Of a stretch of 64,000 nt of DNA, positions 26,743 to 35,972 are shown one piece after another (within the stretch, counting starts at the first letter, position 1; every line of letters begins with the position of its first letter). Under the pieces are notes generated by a model, which was not told the origin of the DNA, ran no database searches, and saw only the letters and a program-made list of their open reading frames with translations. The DNA comes from JAHEZL01 sp046074525 (GTDB lineage Bacteria > Bacteroidota > Bacteroidia > Flavobacteriales_C > GCA-002722245): the NCBI GenBank assembly GCA_046074525.1, contig JBJTOK010000019.1, positions 1 to 64,000 of the forward strand, given 5' to 3'. The position numbers and the translations under genes were made by a program.

Positions 26743-27924
26743 ATGAAAGAAGTATATATCGTATCAGCCGTAAGAACGCCAATGGGCAGCTTTGGCGGAA
26801 GCTTATCAGCCATATCAGCAACTAAACTAGGCGCCATTGCCATCAAGGGCGCCATCGATAAAATAAAACTCGATCCTAAACTGGTGCAGGAAGTGTACAT
26901 GGGGAATGTGCTACAGGGGAATCTCGGACAGGCTCCTGCGCGGCAAGCGGCTATTTTTGCCGGACTCAGCAATGCCACACCTTCCACTACTGTAAATAAA
27001 GTTTGTGCCTCGGGAATGAAAGCCATCATGCTCGCTGCACAATCCATTATGCTTGGTGATAACGACGTTGTTGTTGCAGGAGGAATGGAAAATATGTCGG
27101 CGGTGCCTTACTATCTCGACAAAGCCCGATTCGGTGCTAAGCTCGGCGATGCAAAAATGATCGACGGCCTCATGAAAGACGGTCTTACCGATGTATACAA
27201 GCAATACCACATGGGCAATGCCGCCGATATGTGCGCCAAAGAATGCAACATCAGCAGAGAGGCACAGGATGCCTTCGCCATCGAATCTTATACCCGTTCG
27301 GCCAAAGCCTGGAAAGATGGGAAATTCAACGATGAAGTTGTTCCTGTAGAATTGCCCTCCAAAAAAGGAGAGCCTGCCTTCATGAAAGAAGACGAAGAAT
27401 ATACCAATGTTAAATTCGATAAGATTCCGACTCTCAAACCTGTGTTTGATAAAGAAGGTACGGTCACTGCTGCCAATGCTTCCACTCTGAATGATGGAGC
27501 AGCAGCACTGGTACTGATGAGCAAGGAAAAAGCAGAAGCCCTCGGCATCAACCCCCTCGCAAAAATTGTAAGCTTTGCTGATGCGGCACATGAACCGGAA
27601 TGGTTCACCACTGCTCCTGCCCTTGCGCTTCCAAAAGCGGTGGAAAAAGCAAAATTAAAAATGAACAACATCGATTATTTTGAATTGAATGAAGCCTTCT
27701 CTGTGGTAGGACTCGTGAACATACAAAAAATGGGACTCGATGCCGCCAAAGTCAATGTGAATGGAGGCGCAGTTTCGTTGGGCCATCCACTGGGTTGTTC
27801 AGGAGCTAGAATCATCGTTACACTGATCAACGTGCTCAAGCAAAACAATGGTAAATTTGGCGGTGCTGCCATCTGCAATGGCGGCGGTGGCGCTTCAGCC
27901 ATGGTGATTGAAAATGTAGCGTAA
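26743..27924 (+). CDS. acetyl-CoA C-acyltransferase (thiolase)
   Basis: A 393-residue thiolase with the nucleophilic cysteine in VNKVCASGMKA (Cys88), the GGMENMS motif, NEAF, GHPLGCSG and the C-terminal CNGGGG catalytic loop. Length and motifs are those of biosynthetic or degradative acetyl-CoA acetyltransferases; it could feed beta-oxidation or supply acetoacetyl-CoA. It has its own strong terminator and is not in an operon, but the HMG-CoA reductase fusion gene lies within 3 kb. Confidence 0.92.
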   Translation: MKEVYIVSAVRTPMGSFGGSLSAISATKLGAIAIKGAIDKIKLDPKLVQEVYMGNVLQGNLGQAPARQAAIFAGLSNATPSTTVNKVCASGMKAIMLAAQSIMLGDNDVVVAGGMENMSAVPYYLDKARFGAKLGDAKMIDGLMKDGLTDVYKQYHMGNAADMCAKECNISREAQDAFAIESYTRSAKAWKDGKFNDEVVPVELPSKKGEPAFMKEDEEYTNVKFDKIPTLKPVFDKEGTVTAANASTLNDGAAALVLMSKEKAEALGINPLAKIVSFADAAHEPEWFTTAPALALPKAVEKAKLKMNNIDYFELNEAFSVVGLVNIQKMGLDAAKVNVNGGAVSLGHPLGCSGARIIVTLINVLKQNNGKFGGAAICNGGGGASAMVIENVA

Positions 27925-27941
27925 AACAAATACTTCATAAG

Positions 27942-27975
27942 AAAAAGAGGAGTCGGCAACTCCTCTTTTTTTATT
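27942..27975 (+). terminator. intrinsic terminator after the thiolase gene
   Basis: A perfect 12-bp stem (AAAAAGAGGAGT 27942-27953 with ACTCCTCTTTTT 27959-27970), 5-nt loop and a T-run to about 27973. It lies 18 nt past the thiolase stop. Confidence 0.85.
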
Positions 27976-27986
27976 AGCTTTAGCTA

Positions 27987-28877
27987 ATGGATGTCCAACC
28001 TGATTTTAGTTTTGAAGTGCAACTGGAAAAGAAATTGCGCAAGCAAAAATGGTTGCTGCCCGCTATTTCTACAGGCACTGGAATCTTGCTTTATTCGGGA
28101 CTCATTATTTGCCTTCTCAAGTTTGAACAGGGTGCTTATTAGACCATCATTCCTGCGGGATTGCTGGCTCACGCCTTTTTCATCGTGGTGATTCACGATG
28201 CTGCACACAAAGCCATTACCCGCTCGAAAGCCGATAGATTCATTATGAACTTAGGCTCCGCTTTTATGCTGCTTCCATTCTACGGCGAGCCTTTCAGGAA
28301 ATATCATCTCATTCACCATGGCAATACCAATAGTGCATTTGATCCATTGTGGCCTTCACTGAAACAAGGATTGTACGCCAACAAAAGATGGTTTTATATC
28401 TTATGCGAAATGGTGCCCTTGCTGTTTACTTTCTATCTCGTAGCGCGAAAAGAGAATGAAGTAAAAAGTATGCAAGGCAAGCCAGCCGGTCCGCCTGTAG
28501 AGATCAAAAATATTATTGCTGCCTTTATTATTTCAGGCCTGATCATTTATCAGTTCCAGCCTTCATTATGTTTTTGTTTAGGCACACTTTTCACGCTGAA
28601 TGTTTTCAGTACTTTAAGACATTGGTGCGAGCATTTGGGATCAGATGCGAAGAAAGCCAGCAACACCTTTTGGTTTCCACTGGGTATGGGCATTGGCAAT
28701 CACGATACGCACCACCATGATCCTAATATTTCGTGGTTTGTATTGATGACGGGCTTATTGTTCAGGAGAAAAGATACCGGTCCGCTACAAACCATATACG
28801 GCGTATTGTTCCGAAAATCCTTCATTCATTATGTTAGGGAACAGAAGGACAACTCACTGGATCCCGATAATTTTTAG
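27987..28877 (+). pseudogene. fatty-acid desaturase/hydroxylase interrupted by in-frame TAG
   Basis: Reading from the ATG at 27987, codons run in one frame through a TAG at 28140-28142 into the long frame that ends at 28877. The downstream part holds the three histidine boxes of the membrane fatty-acid desaturase/hydroxylase superfamily: HDAAH, HLIHHGN and NHDTHHHD. The part before the stop (51 codons) contains a plausible amphipathic start and first membrane helix, so the intact protein would be about 296 residues. A downstream TTG (28161) could restart translation and give a 238-residue protein with all boxes. The stop may be a real nonsense mutation, a sequencing or assembly error, or a read-through site. 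Confidence 0.75.
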
Positions 28878-29461
28878 GCTGCTTCTCTCTTTTTCATTTC
28901 TTTCAGCACCCAGTACAATCCTTTGACATCCGATTGCATTTCTTTCAGGATAAGGAGAATCACGATCTCTTCTATCCACGAGAAATAACCGAAGGCCATG
29001 GCGCCATAAAAAAGAGCTGGATAATAATCGAAAGCGAAGAGACAGAAAAAGAAAATGCCTTGCACATAGCCGCCGGTTTTGGTAGAATACAAATGCAGAC
29101 TCGGCCACTTTTTAAATTTCACAAATGACACTAAATTTCCTAAAATAAAAATAGCAAGGAAGAGCCAGAGCATCCATACAGTATCCGACAGTTCTTCCAT
29201 TTTAAACTGATAAATCCCAAGGAAAGCCAGGATGTAAGTGCCGTTATCGGCGAGGGAATCCAGTCGGGCACCAAACTGTGTTTGCAGCTTAAACGTTCGG
29301 GCAATCAAGCCATCCAGAATATCCGTCACCAGGTTAATGCACAAAAAAGTAGCGAACATGGTTTCTTCTCCGGCATACACCATCCATAAAATAAAAGGGA
29401 AAGTAAGGAGGCGGTAAAAACTGAGGAGATTCGGGATATTGAATATTTTTTCTTTAGGCAT
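28874..29461 (-). CDS. CDP-alcohol phosphatidyltransferase family membrane enzyme
   Basis: A 195-residue multi-pass membrane protein. The CDP-alcohol signature DGxxARx8Gx3Dx3D is exact (Asp50-Gly51 through Asp68 and Asp72; the preceding Asp47 is also conserved). These enzymes transfer a phosphatidyl or phospho-alcohol group from a CDP-linked donor to an alcohol. The acceptor is not predictable. It lies 23 nt downstream of the HMG-CoA reductase-kinase gene on the same strand, so the two are likely co-transcribed, and its end overlaps that of the convergent desaturase. Confidence 0.9.
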   Translation of the reverse strand: MPKEKIFNIPNLLSFYRLLTFPFILWMVYAGEETMFATFLCINLVTDILDGLIARTFKLQTQFGARLDSLADNGTYILAFLGIYQFKMEELSDTVWMLWLFLAIFILGNLVSFVKFKKWPSLHLYSTKTGGYVQGIFFFCLFAFDYYPALFYGAMAFGYFSWIEEIVILLILKEMQSDVKGLYWVLKEMKKREAA

Positions 29462-29484
29462 CTTTCAAATTTTATGTGAAAATA

Positions 29485-31776
29485 CTATTTATCTTCTTCC
29501 AGTAAATCCAGCATGCGGAAAGCAATGTTCAGCACACGCCCGGAAAAATCATACTTAATTAAAATACCTGCTACTTCGTAAAAGGATAGACGACTGGAAA
29601 TATACGTTTTCAAAGAATATCGATAAGCTCTTCGCCAATCAGATGGCCTTATACAATCATATAACCCGTGATGATAATCAAGATAAAAAAACAATTCTTC
29701 TTTTGTGAAATTTTCAGGCAAAACAAAACTCAATAACTCCACTATATCACGATGTGGAAAATCGATCACTGCTAATTCCCAATCGTAAATCAGCGCCTTC
29801 CCATTGGCCCGAATTGCAATATTACGTGAATTAAAATCGTTATGGACAATGGTTATCGGAAGCACAATTGATTTAACTTCTTCTTCGAAATGATCAATAT
29901 CCGAGAACAACTTTTGCAAGTGAGTTTCATTATTTTGAGACGAACCTTCCTTCAATAAAATCGACAACAACTTTTTATATAAGCCTGCAGATTTCCATGG
30001 CAAAAACTCCTGTATCTCTTTAAAATCAGCAATTCTTACATTTTGATGAAATTGCGTAATGGCTGCAATTGTGTGCAGGATATTTTCTTTTTGCCAGCGT
30101 TCAGGATGATTTTCCGAGTTGACGATTTTCAAAGACGAATAATCGAAAAATTCCTGGATGAAAAAATAAATCTCCCTTTTTTCAGCGCTGTACTGACCAT
30201 AGAAAGTCGGCATATATTCAAATCGCTGCTCGTGAAGATAAGTATACAGTGCCATTTCCTTGAGGTGAGAATTTTTAAATTCGAGATGCTCTTTGAGAAG
30301 TTTAAACAAGTCGGAAAGCGCAGGATCTATCGACGCTGCAATCACATGCAACCCTTTAATCACTTCTTCATCTAGCGGTTTTGATTTGAGCAGCAGCGGC
30401 AAACTTCTCTCTTCATTCCCTTCCTTATATAGCACTTTCAGGGGCACAAAACCAATCAGCTTTTTGCTTATGCGCGTAGTAACATTCGTGATGATGCCAT
30501 TTTCCAGCAAACCATCCTCTACCACCTTTATATGCAGTATTTCCTTGTCTTTAAAGAAATCGTTGAGGGCTGGCAAAATAAAATCAGGAGTGAGCTCGGA
30601 GCGCAGCAACCATTTAACTGGTTTGTTTCTTCCAAGCTTTTCGTGGGCCTTGGCAAACTCACCACTCACTATTGCTGCATAGGTGGAAATTTCTAATCCA
30701 AGAGCAAAACCCGCAATCATTTTTGCAAAGCGCTCCACCTTCCCGCTTCCTTTGCAACCCATAAGTTCCAACGCCTGCGATTGTTTAGGCAAATGCGTTC
30801 CGCCACCGACAGTACCAATCACAAGGTTAGGCAAATTCAATTGTAAAAAAAGTCCGTCCTTCTTTCTCTCCAGATGCAAAATGCCAACCCCCGATTCATG
30901 TACCGATGCCAGATCTTGACCAGTTGCTACAAATATCGAAGCAATGGCATTCGCCACATTGATGTTATAGCCTACCATTCCATCCCTTTTAGCAAGCTTT
31001 TGCGAAGGAAGTAAGCAACGCTCCAGGGCCTCAGAACTAGTGCGCAGCACTTCCTTGATCACCTTCTCCGGCAAAAAACATTCGGCAGTGACGTTAATAC
31101 CCCTACCGGAAGAAATGTTATGTTGCGACACTTTTTTATCCGAAGCACCATTGCCTTCAATCACGAAATCGAGAGGCGTGATATTTTTTTCTTTTTTAAG
31201 AAGATCAGCGATAAAGAGCATTGCATGCCAGGTGCAGGTGGTCGTCATGTTCTGACCAGAGGCATCGCCGGTTGCATACATAAATTTAAGATGAACTTCG
31301 CTGTCGATAGCAACTACATGAATGTCCAGCAAGGAAGCATGGTTAGAATATTTCTCCGCCACCTTTTTTACTTCAGGAAAAATCAAAGGAATGAAAGTCG
31401 CAAAAGCTTTGGCCTCATTTTCCGACGCAAATAAAAACAGCGGAGCCCTGCACATACGCTGCCAGGCAATGGTAGCCGAAAATCCACCGCTCTGACTCAA
31501 AGCTTTGGCACCGCGATTCATGCTGGCCACCAGTGCACCTTCCAATGTTCCTGCAGCGCAATACACCAGCTCGTGCTGGCCGGCATCATTGAACAACAGC
31601 GGACCAACAATCCCTAGTGGAATTTCGGTACTGCCAATGTATGATTCAAAATTGTTTTGGATATCCTGAAAATCCAGATTGGAAGAGCTTAGGAAATGCG
31701 TTTTCATTCCTGCAGCTTCCAGGAAGTCCAAACGCAGCTGAGTAGAGGGTTTTGTCACCACCCCCCTTCCGGGCAC
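29485..31776 (-). CDS. HMG-CoA reductase fused to APH-type kinase
   Basis: A 763-residue two-domain protein. Residues about 1-410 are a class I-type HMG-CoA reductase: IPLGIVGPL, TLEGALVASMNRGAK (Glu79), GDASGQNM (the usual DAMGMN), ASDKKVSQHN (Lys214/215), GQDLAS (Asp288), GTVGGGTHLPKQ and the His378 general acid in AKAHEK, so all four catalytic residues appear present. Residues about 420-763 are an APH/choline-kinase-like kinase with LLLKSK, HNDFNSRN (Brenner motif, His645, Asp647, Asn652) and IYDWE (Asp665). I know of no such fusion as a described enzyme. Start is a GTG right after an in-frame TGA; GTG at codon 6 or 7 is also possible. A CDP-alcohol phosphatidyltransferase gene follows at 23 nt. 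Confidence 0.87.
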   Translation of the reverse strand: MPGRGVVTKPSTQLRLDFLEAAGMKTHFLSSSNLDFQDIQNNFESYIGSTEIPLGIVGPLLFNDAGQHELVYCAAGTLEGALVASMNRGAKALSQSGGFSATIAWQRMCRAPLFLFASENEAKAFATFIPLIFPEVKKVAEKYSNHASLLDIHVVAIDSEVHLKFMYATGDASGQNMTTTCTWHAMLFIADLLKKEKNITPLDFVIEGNGASDKKVSQHNISSGRGINVTAECFLPEKVIKEVLRTSSEALERCLLPSQKLAKRDGMVGYNINVANAIASIFVATGQDLASVHESGVGILHLERKKDGLFLQLNLPNLVIGTVGGGTHLPKQSQALELMGCKGSGKVERFAKMIAGFALGLEISTYAAIVSGEFAKAHEKLGRNKPVKWLLRSELTPDFILPALNDFFKDKEILHIKVVEDGLLENGIITNVTTRISKKLIGFVPLKVLYKEGNEERSLPLLLKSKPLDEEVIKGLHVIAASIDPALSDLFKLLKEHLEFKNSHLKEMALYTYLHEQRFEYMPTFYGQYSAEKREIYFFIQEFFDYSSLKIVNSENHPERWQKENILHTIAAITQFHQNVRIADFKEIQEFLPWKSAGLYKKLLSILLKEGSSQNNETHLQKLFSDIDHFEEEVKSIVLPITIVHNDFNSRNIAIRANGKALIYDWELAVIDFPHRDIVELLSFVLPENFTKEELFFYLDYHHGLYDCIRPSDWRRAYRYSLKTYISSRLSFYEVAGILIKYDFSGRVLNIAFRMLDLLEEDK

Positions 31777-31855
31777 GATGGGTCAGTTTGTCAATTTTTT
31801 TTATTTAGTTATGCGAAAAGGACGACTCCTTTATCACTCAACCAAGGTTAAGGAA

Positions 31856-33196
31856 TTATTTTGTTTCTGCTTCCTTTTGCTTCAACTTTTCTTCCTCTTC
31901 TTGTAATTTTTTAAGAATTTTTTCTTCCTTCTCCTTGCGGATTCTTTCACGCTCCAAGCGAGCCTTTTCCTCCGCCTCCTTCATCTCCTGTAATTTTTTT
32001 TCGGTGTCACTTACACCTGACTCCGCTTTCTTGATTTCTTCTTCGTAAGCCTTCTTGCGTTCTTCTTCAGCTTTTGCCTTTGCAGCTTCTTCAGCAGCTT
32101 TGTCGGCAGCAGCTTTTTCAGCGGCAGCCTTTTCATCGGCTATCCTTTTTTCTTCAGCCTCTTTCTTTGCTCTCTCTTCAGCTTCAAATTTTTCTTTGAG
32201 TTCTTTTTCCTTCAGTTTTTGTTGTTCACGGAATTTCTGCGCTTCAATTCTCAGCTTGATTTTCTCCTGTTCTTCAGCAAGTCTGCGCTGATAATCCTCT
32301 TCTTCCTTTTTAGCTGCAGCTTTAGATTCTTCTTTGAACTTAGCGATTTTTTCCCTGAGCTCCTTTTCTTTCTGCTGAATTTCCTTCAGCTTGGCTTCCT
32401 CCTCAGCACTGCGCTTCCTGCTCTCGGCCAGGGCTTTTTCCTTTTCAATTTTCTCGTTCAGTTTTTTGAGTTCTTTCTCCTTTCGTTTTCGGGCTTCTTC
32501 CGCAGTTTCTTTCTTGTTTTTGTCGAGCGTATTATTGTCGAGATCACCCTGCAATTTCTTCTTCGCCTCGTCATACTCTTTCATTTTGTTCATGCGGTCT
32601 TTAGCAGCCTGCTCAGCCATCTGCATCTGCTTTTCCAGCTTCTCCTTGTCTTTTTGGAATTTCTCCTCGTCGCGCTGACTCTGTTTGGTTTGTTGCTCAA
32701 TCTTGCTCTTGTACTTGTTTTCAATAGCATTAAGATTCTCTTTTTCCTTCGCCTGCTGCTTCATGAGCTTCAACTGCTTTTCAGCTTCTTTTTTGGCCAG
32801 CTCGGCTTTGTAGGCCTCCTGCTTTCGGGCAATGGCATCTTTTTTCGCCTGTATTTTCTGTTCCTCCTTCACTTTCTTCAACTGGAGAGCCATATCGGCT
32901 TTTTGCTTCTCCTCGGCCTTTTTCTTGTTTTCCTCTTCCACTCGTGCCTGCTCTTCCAACTGTTTCTGCTTGGCTTGTTCGAGTTCCTTTTGCTTTTTCA
33001 GCTGGGCGTCATATTCCTTTTTCTTTTGCTTTCTTTCCTCAGCCTTCTTCTTTTCTTCCTCTTTCAACTTTTTCTTTTTGGCCGCAGCTTCTGCTTTAAA
33101 ATTGGAGTTTTGGGCCTGGATAGTATGCGGAACAAAAATCGCCGTTACCATCATTATGCAGATGGCTACAATACGGTATTTCAAATTTGTCTTCAT
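31856..33196 (-). CDS. exported charged coiled-coil protein
   Basis: A 446-residue protein: signal peptide (about 1-28, ending IQAQ) and then almost pure Lys/Glu/Ala/Gln heptads to the end. No other domain can be seen; it is a probable periplasmic coiled-coil rod of the type also present at 10026-12197. The antisense strand carries a long open frame only because of the composition. A TATTTTTG box lies 24 nt upstream of the start. Confidence 0.75.
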   Translation of the reverse strand: MKTNLKYRIVAICIMMVTAIFVPHTIQAQNSNFKAEAAAKKKKLKEEEKKKAEERKQKKKEYDAQLKKQKELEQAKQKQLEEQARVEEENKKKAEEKQKADMALQLKKVKEEQKIQAKKDAIARKQEAYKAELAKKEAEKQLKLMKQQAKEKENLNAIENKYKSKIEQQTKQSQRDEEKFQKDKEKLEKQMQMAEQAAKDRMNKMKEYDEAKKKLQGDLDNNTLDKNKKETAEEARKRKEKELKKLNEKIEKEKALAESRKRSAEEEAKLKEIQQKEKELREKIAKFKEESKAAAKKEEEDYQRRLAEEQEKIKLRIEAQKFREQQKLKEKELKEKFEAEERAKKEAEEKRIADEKAAAEKAAADKAAEEAAKAKAEEERKKAYEEEIKKAESGVSDTEKKLQEMKEAEEKARLERERIRKEKEEKILKKLQEEEEKLKQKEAETK

Positions 33197-33220
33197 ATAG
33201 AATGATCTTGGCTTAATTTA

Positions 33221-33228
33221 CAAAAATA
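33221..33228 (-). promoter_or_regulatory. candidate -7 box of the coiled-coil gene
   Basis: TATTTTTG on the minus strand matches TAnnTTTG. No TTTG at 19-20 nt upstream, so support rests on the -7 element and its position, 25 nt before the ATG. Confidence 0.35.
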
Positions 33229-33327
33229 CCTCATACGCCCTTTTACACCTTAATGTTGTTTTATAGTTATCAACACTACATAATTAAAAAGCACAGGCTA
33301 AGTAACAGAGCCTCTGAAAAATAATTT

Positions 33328-33335
33328 TATTTTTG
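33328..33335 (+). promoter_or_regulatory. candidate -7 box of the MFS gene
   Basis: TATTTTTG on the plus strand, 23 nt before the ATG at 33359. Divergent from the box at 33221-33228. No matching -33 element seen. Confidence 0.35.
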
Positions 33336-33358
33336 GACACTTCTAGTAAACAGAAACT

Positions 33359-34600
33359 ATGACTATTGACTCCGCGAAAACCTCCCGAAACACCTATATG
33401 ATTGTAATTGTAGCTGCTTTGGGCTATTTTGTGGATATCTATGATTTGATACTGTTTGGCGTAGTGAGAAAGGCCAGTCTGACCGAATTAATCGGCGCCG
33501 ACCCGGAGAAAATTAAATCGATCGGAGAAATGCTCTTAAATTGGCAGATGGCGGGTATGCTCGTTGGTGGAATTTTCTGGGGCGTACTGGGTGATAAGAA
33601 AGGAAGATTATCGGTTTTATTTGGCTCCATCCTCACCTATTCACTGGCCAATATTGCCAATGGGATGATCGACACAATTCCGCTGTATATCGTTTGCCGC
33701 TTCCTTGCGGGCGTTGGCTTAGCGGGAGAACTCGGCGCAGGAATCACCTTGGTTTCTGAAAGCATGCATAAGGACAAAAGAGGTTATGGGACCATGATAG
33801 TGGCCACTGTTGGGGTTTTTGGTGCAGTGGTAGCCGGACTCACCGGTGAGTTCCTCGACAGCTGGCGTTATTCCTACTACCTCGGCGGCGGCATGGGTAT
33901 CGCATTGTTGTTGCTCCGCATAGGCATTTACGAATCAGGAATGTATGAACACGTAGCCTCCAGCGAAGTAAGCAAGGGAAATTTCTTTTCACTTTTTTCA
34001 TCAAGGAAAACCGCCTATAAATATTTCAGTATTATCGCTACTGGAATACCTATCTGGTATGTGATTGGAGTGTTGGTGACCTTCTCACCTGAAACAGCAA
34101 AAGCAATGGGCATGGTTAAATTGCCTAAAGCAGGGATAGCGGTTACTTTCGCTTTTGCCGGACTCACCGTGGGCGATTTCCTCAGCGGCATGATCAGCCA
34201 GATGATTCGAAGCAGGAAGAAAACCATTACTTTGTTTTTAATCCTGACCTTCCTCTGTGTAGTTTCCTACTTCCTGTTTGGACACCTTTCGCTCACCATC
34301 TTTTACACCATTACCTTCCTGCTTGGTTTATGCACAGGCTACTGGGCTGTATTTATGAGTACAGCCTCCGAATTGTTCGGCACCAATATCCGGTCCACGG
34401 TAACTACAACAGCACCCAATTTTGTAAGAGGATCTCTCATCACCACCACGCTCATGATAGGATTATGTAAAGATGTTTTTGGATTTAGCGCTCTGACTTC
34501 TATTATCGGTGTAGGTGCGCTGCTGTTTGCTATTGCCTTTATCTGTCTAGGGAATATTGAAGAGACCTTTGGAAAGGACTTGGATTTTGTGGAGGAGTAG
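33359..34600 (+). CDS. major facilitator superfamily transporter
   Basis: A 413-residue, about 12-helix MFS protein. The first-loop signature is present as GVLGDKKGRLSVL (G-x-x-x-D-x-x-G-R), and RFLAGVGLAGELGAG resembles the metabolite:H+ symporter/sugar-transporter type. Substrate unknown. The gene is single and divergent from the coiled-coil gene. The 3' region to 34811 carries short repeat-like debris rather than a clear terminator. Confidence 0.85.
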   Translation: MTIDSAKTSRNTYMIVIVAALGYFVDIYDLILFGVVRKASLTELIGADPEKIKSIGEMLLNWQMAGMLVGGIFWGVLGDKKGRLSVLFGSILTYSLANIANGMIDTIPLYIVCRFLAGVGLAGELGAGITLVSESMHKDKRGYGTMIVATVGVFGAVVAGLTGEFLDSWRYSYYLGGGMGIALLLLRIGIYESGMYEHVASSEVSKGNFFSLFSSRKTAYKYFSIIATGIPIWYVIGVLVTFSPETAKAMGMVKLPKAGIAVTFAFAGLTVGDFLSGMISQMIRSRKKTITLFLILTFLCVVSYFLFGHLSLTIFYTITFLLGLCTGYWAVFMSTASELFGTNIRSTVTTTAPNFVRGSLITTTLMIGLCKDVFGFSALTSIIGVGALLFAIAFICLGNIEETFGKDLDFVEE

Positions 34601-34811
34601 GTCCATCTCCCTCCCTTCTCGCCATCGCTCATTTCCCACAGATTTTCACAGAGTGAGCCTCTAACTTCGTGCGGGGCCCAAGCCGCGATGCGGGCCAAGC
34701 GGCAGTGAGGCGGGAAGACCGGAAAGCCAAAGGGCTTTCCTCCTCTTAACATCAAACTTATCTTGGCGATTGATTTTTTGTTACTTTTTCATCAAAGAAA
34801 AAGGAAGAAGA
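34601..34811. other. intergenic region with repeat fragments
   Basis: No gene seen. It contains ATTTCCCACAGATTTTCACAG (34631-34651), also found in diverged form near 62898, a GC-rich stretch (34674-34716), and a small hairpin GGAAAGCC/GGCTTTCC (34721-34728 and 34733-34740). It looks like a mosaic of dispersed intergenic elements between convergent genes. Confidence 0.5.
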
Positions 34812-35951
34812 CTACTTCAAAATCTCCCTACTGATCACTACTTTCTGTATCTCACTGGTGCCTTCACCAATCGTACACAACTTAGCATCACGGTAGTATT
34901 TTTCTGCAGGAAAATCCTTGATATAACCATAGCCACCAAAAATCTGTACCGCTTCATTGGCTACTTCTACCGCTACTTCAGAAGAATAGTATTTCGCCAT
35001 GGCCGATTCCTTCGACACCGGTAAATGTTCGTTCTTAAGATAAGCTGCATGCATGATCAGCAATTCAGCAGCTTCAATTTTAGTGGCCATATCAGCCAGC
35101 TTAAAAGCAATGGCCTGAAATTCGGAAATGGTTTTTCCGAACTGTTGTCTCTCTTTTGAATATTTCAAGGCCGCTTCATAAGCACCTTTCGCGATGCCTA
35201 AACCTAATGATGCAATGGAAATCCTACCTCCATCAAGAATAGCAAGCGCCTGCTTGAAGCCACTGCCCACTTCGCCCATGCGACAGGAATCAGGAACACG
35301 CATATCCTGGAAAATCAGCTCCGCTGTTTCAGAAGCACGCATGCCCAGTTTATCTTCTTTTTTACCAGTGGCAAAGCCTTTAGTTCCTTTATCAATAATG
35401 AAAGCCGTTGCATTGTTCTTTTCGCCCGGTTTCCCGGTACGGGTCATTAATACCACCACATCTCCGGAAATACCGTGAGTGATAAAAGTCTTGGAACCAT
35501 TGATGATCCAGTGATCACCATCTTTTACAGCTGTGGTGCGCATGTTACCAGCATCTGATCCCGTTCCTGGTTCAGTTAAGCCCCAGGCGCCGATAAATTC
35601 AGCCGAAGCGAGTTTTGGAAGGTATTTTCTTTTTTGTTCTTCAGAACCGAAGTAGAGAATATGATTGGTGCAAAGGGAATTGTGCGCTGCCATGGATAAG
35701 CCGATGCCACCGCATATTTTGCTGACTTCCATAATGGCAGTCACGTATTCAAAATAACCAAAACCAGAACCGCCATACTCCGTTGGCACCAGAACGCCCA
35801 TCAATCCGAGCTCTCCCATTTGCTTGAAGAGTTCCACCGGGAAAATCTGTTTTTCGTCCCAGTGATTCCTGTTCGGGAGAATGTTCTTTTGTCCGAAATC
35901 ACGCACCATTTGTGCGATCATTTTCTGGTTTTCGTTCTGACTAAAATCCAT
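34812..35951 (-). CDS. acyl-CoA dehydrogenase
   Basis: A 379-residue FAD-dependent acyl-CoA dehydrogenase: WGLTEPGTGSDAGNMRTTA (FAD/substrate loop), a central LGxRxSxTxxL-like region (LGMRASETAEL) and a C-terminal helical domain ending GYGYIKDFPAEKYYRDAKLCTIGEGTSEIQ, where the glutamate of the GEGTSE region is the usual catalytic base in short-chain members. Cytoplasmic beta-oxidation or branched-chain degradation enzyme. Next to apt and a ComEA-like gene; likely read as part of a long minus-strand run. Confidence 0.92.
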   Translation of the reverse strand: MDFSQNENQKMIAQMVRDFGQKNILPNRNHWDEKQIFPVELFKQMGELGLMGVLVPTEYGGSGFGYFEYVTAIMEVSKICGGIGLSMAAHNSLCTNHILYFGSEEQKRKYLPKLASAEFIGAWGLTEPGTGSDAGNMRTTAVKDGDHWIINGSKTFITHGISGDVVVLMTRTGKPGEKNNATAFIIDKGTKGFATGKKEDKLGMRASETAELIFQDMRVPDSCRMGEVGSGFKQALAILDGGRISIASLGLGIAKGAYEAALKYSKERQQFGKTISEFQAIAFKLADMATKIEAAELLIMHAAYLKNEHLPVSKESAMAKYYSSEVAVEVANEAVQIFGGYGYIKDFPAEKYYRDAKLCTIGEGTSEIQKVVISREILK

Positions 35952-35972
35952 GCTATAATTTTTGATTTAGGG

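Noticed and set aside
32219..33205. 328-codon plus-strand ORF, Leu/Phe-rich
   Set aside because: Antisense of the coiled-coil gene 31856-33196; apparent hydrophobic protein is a codon-composition artefact.
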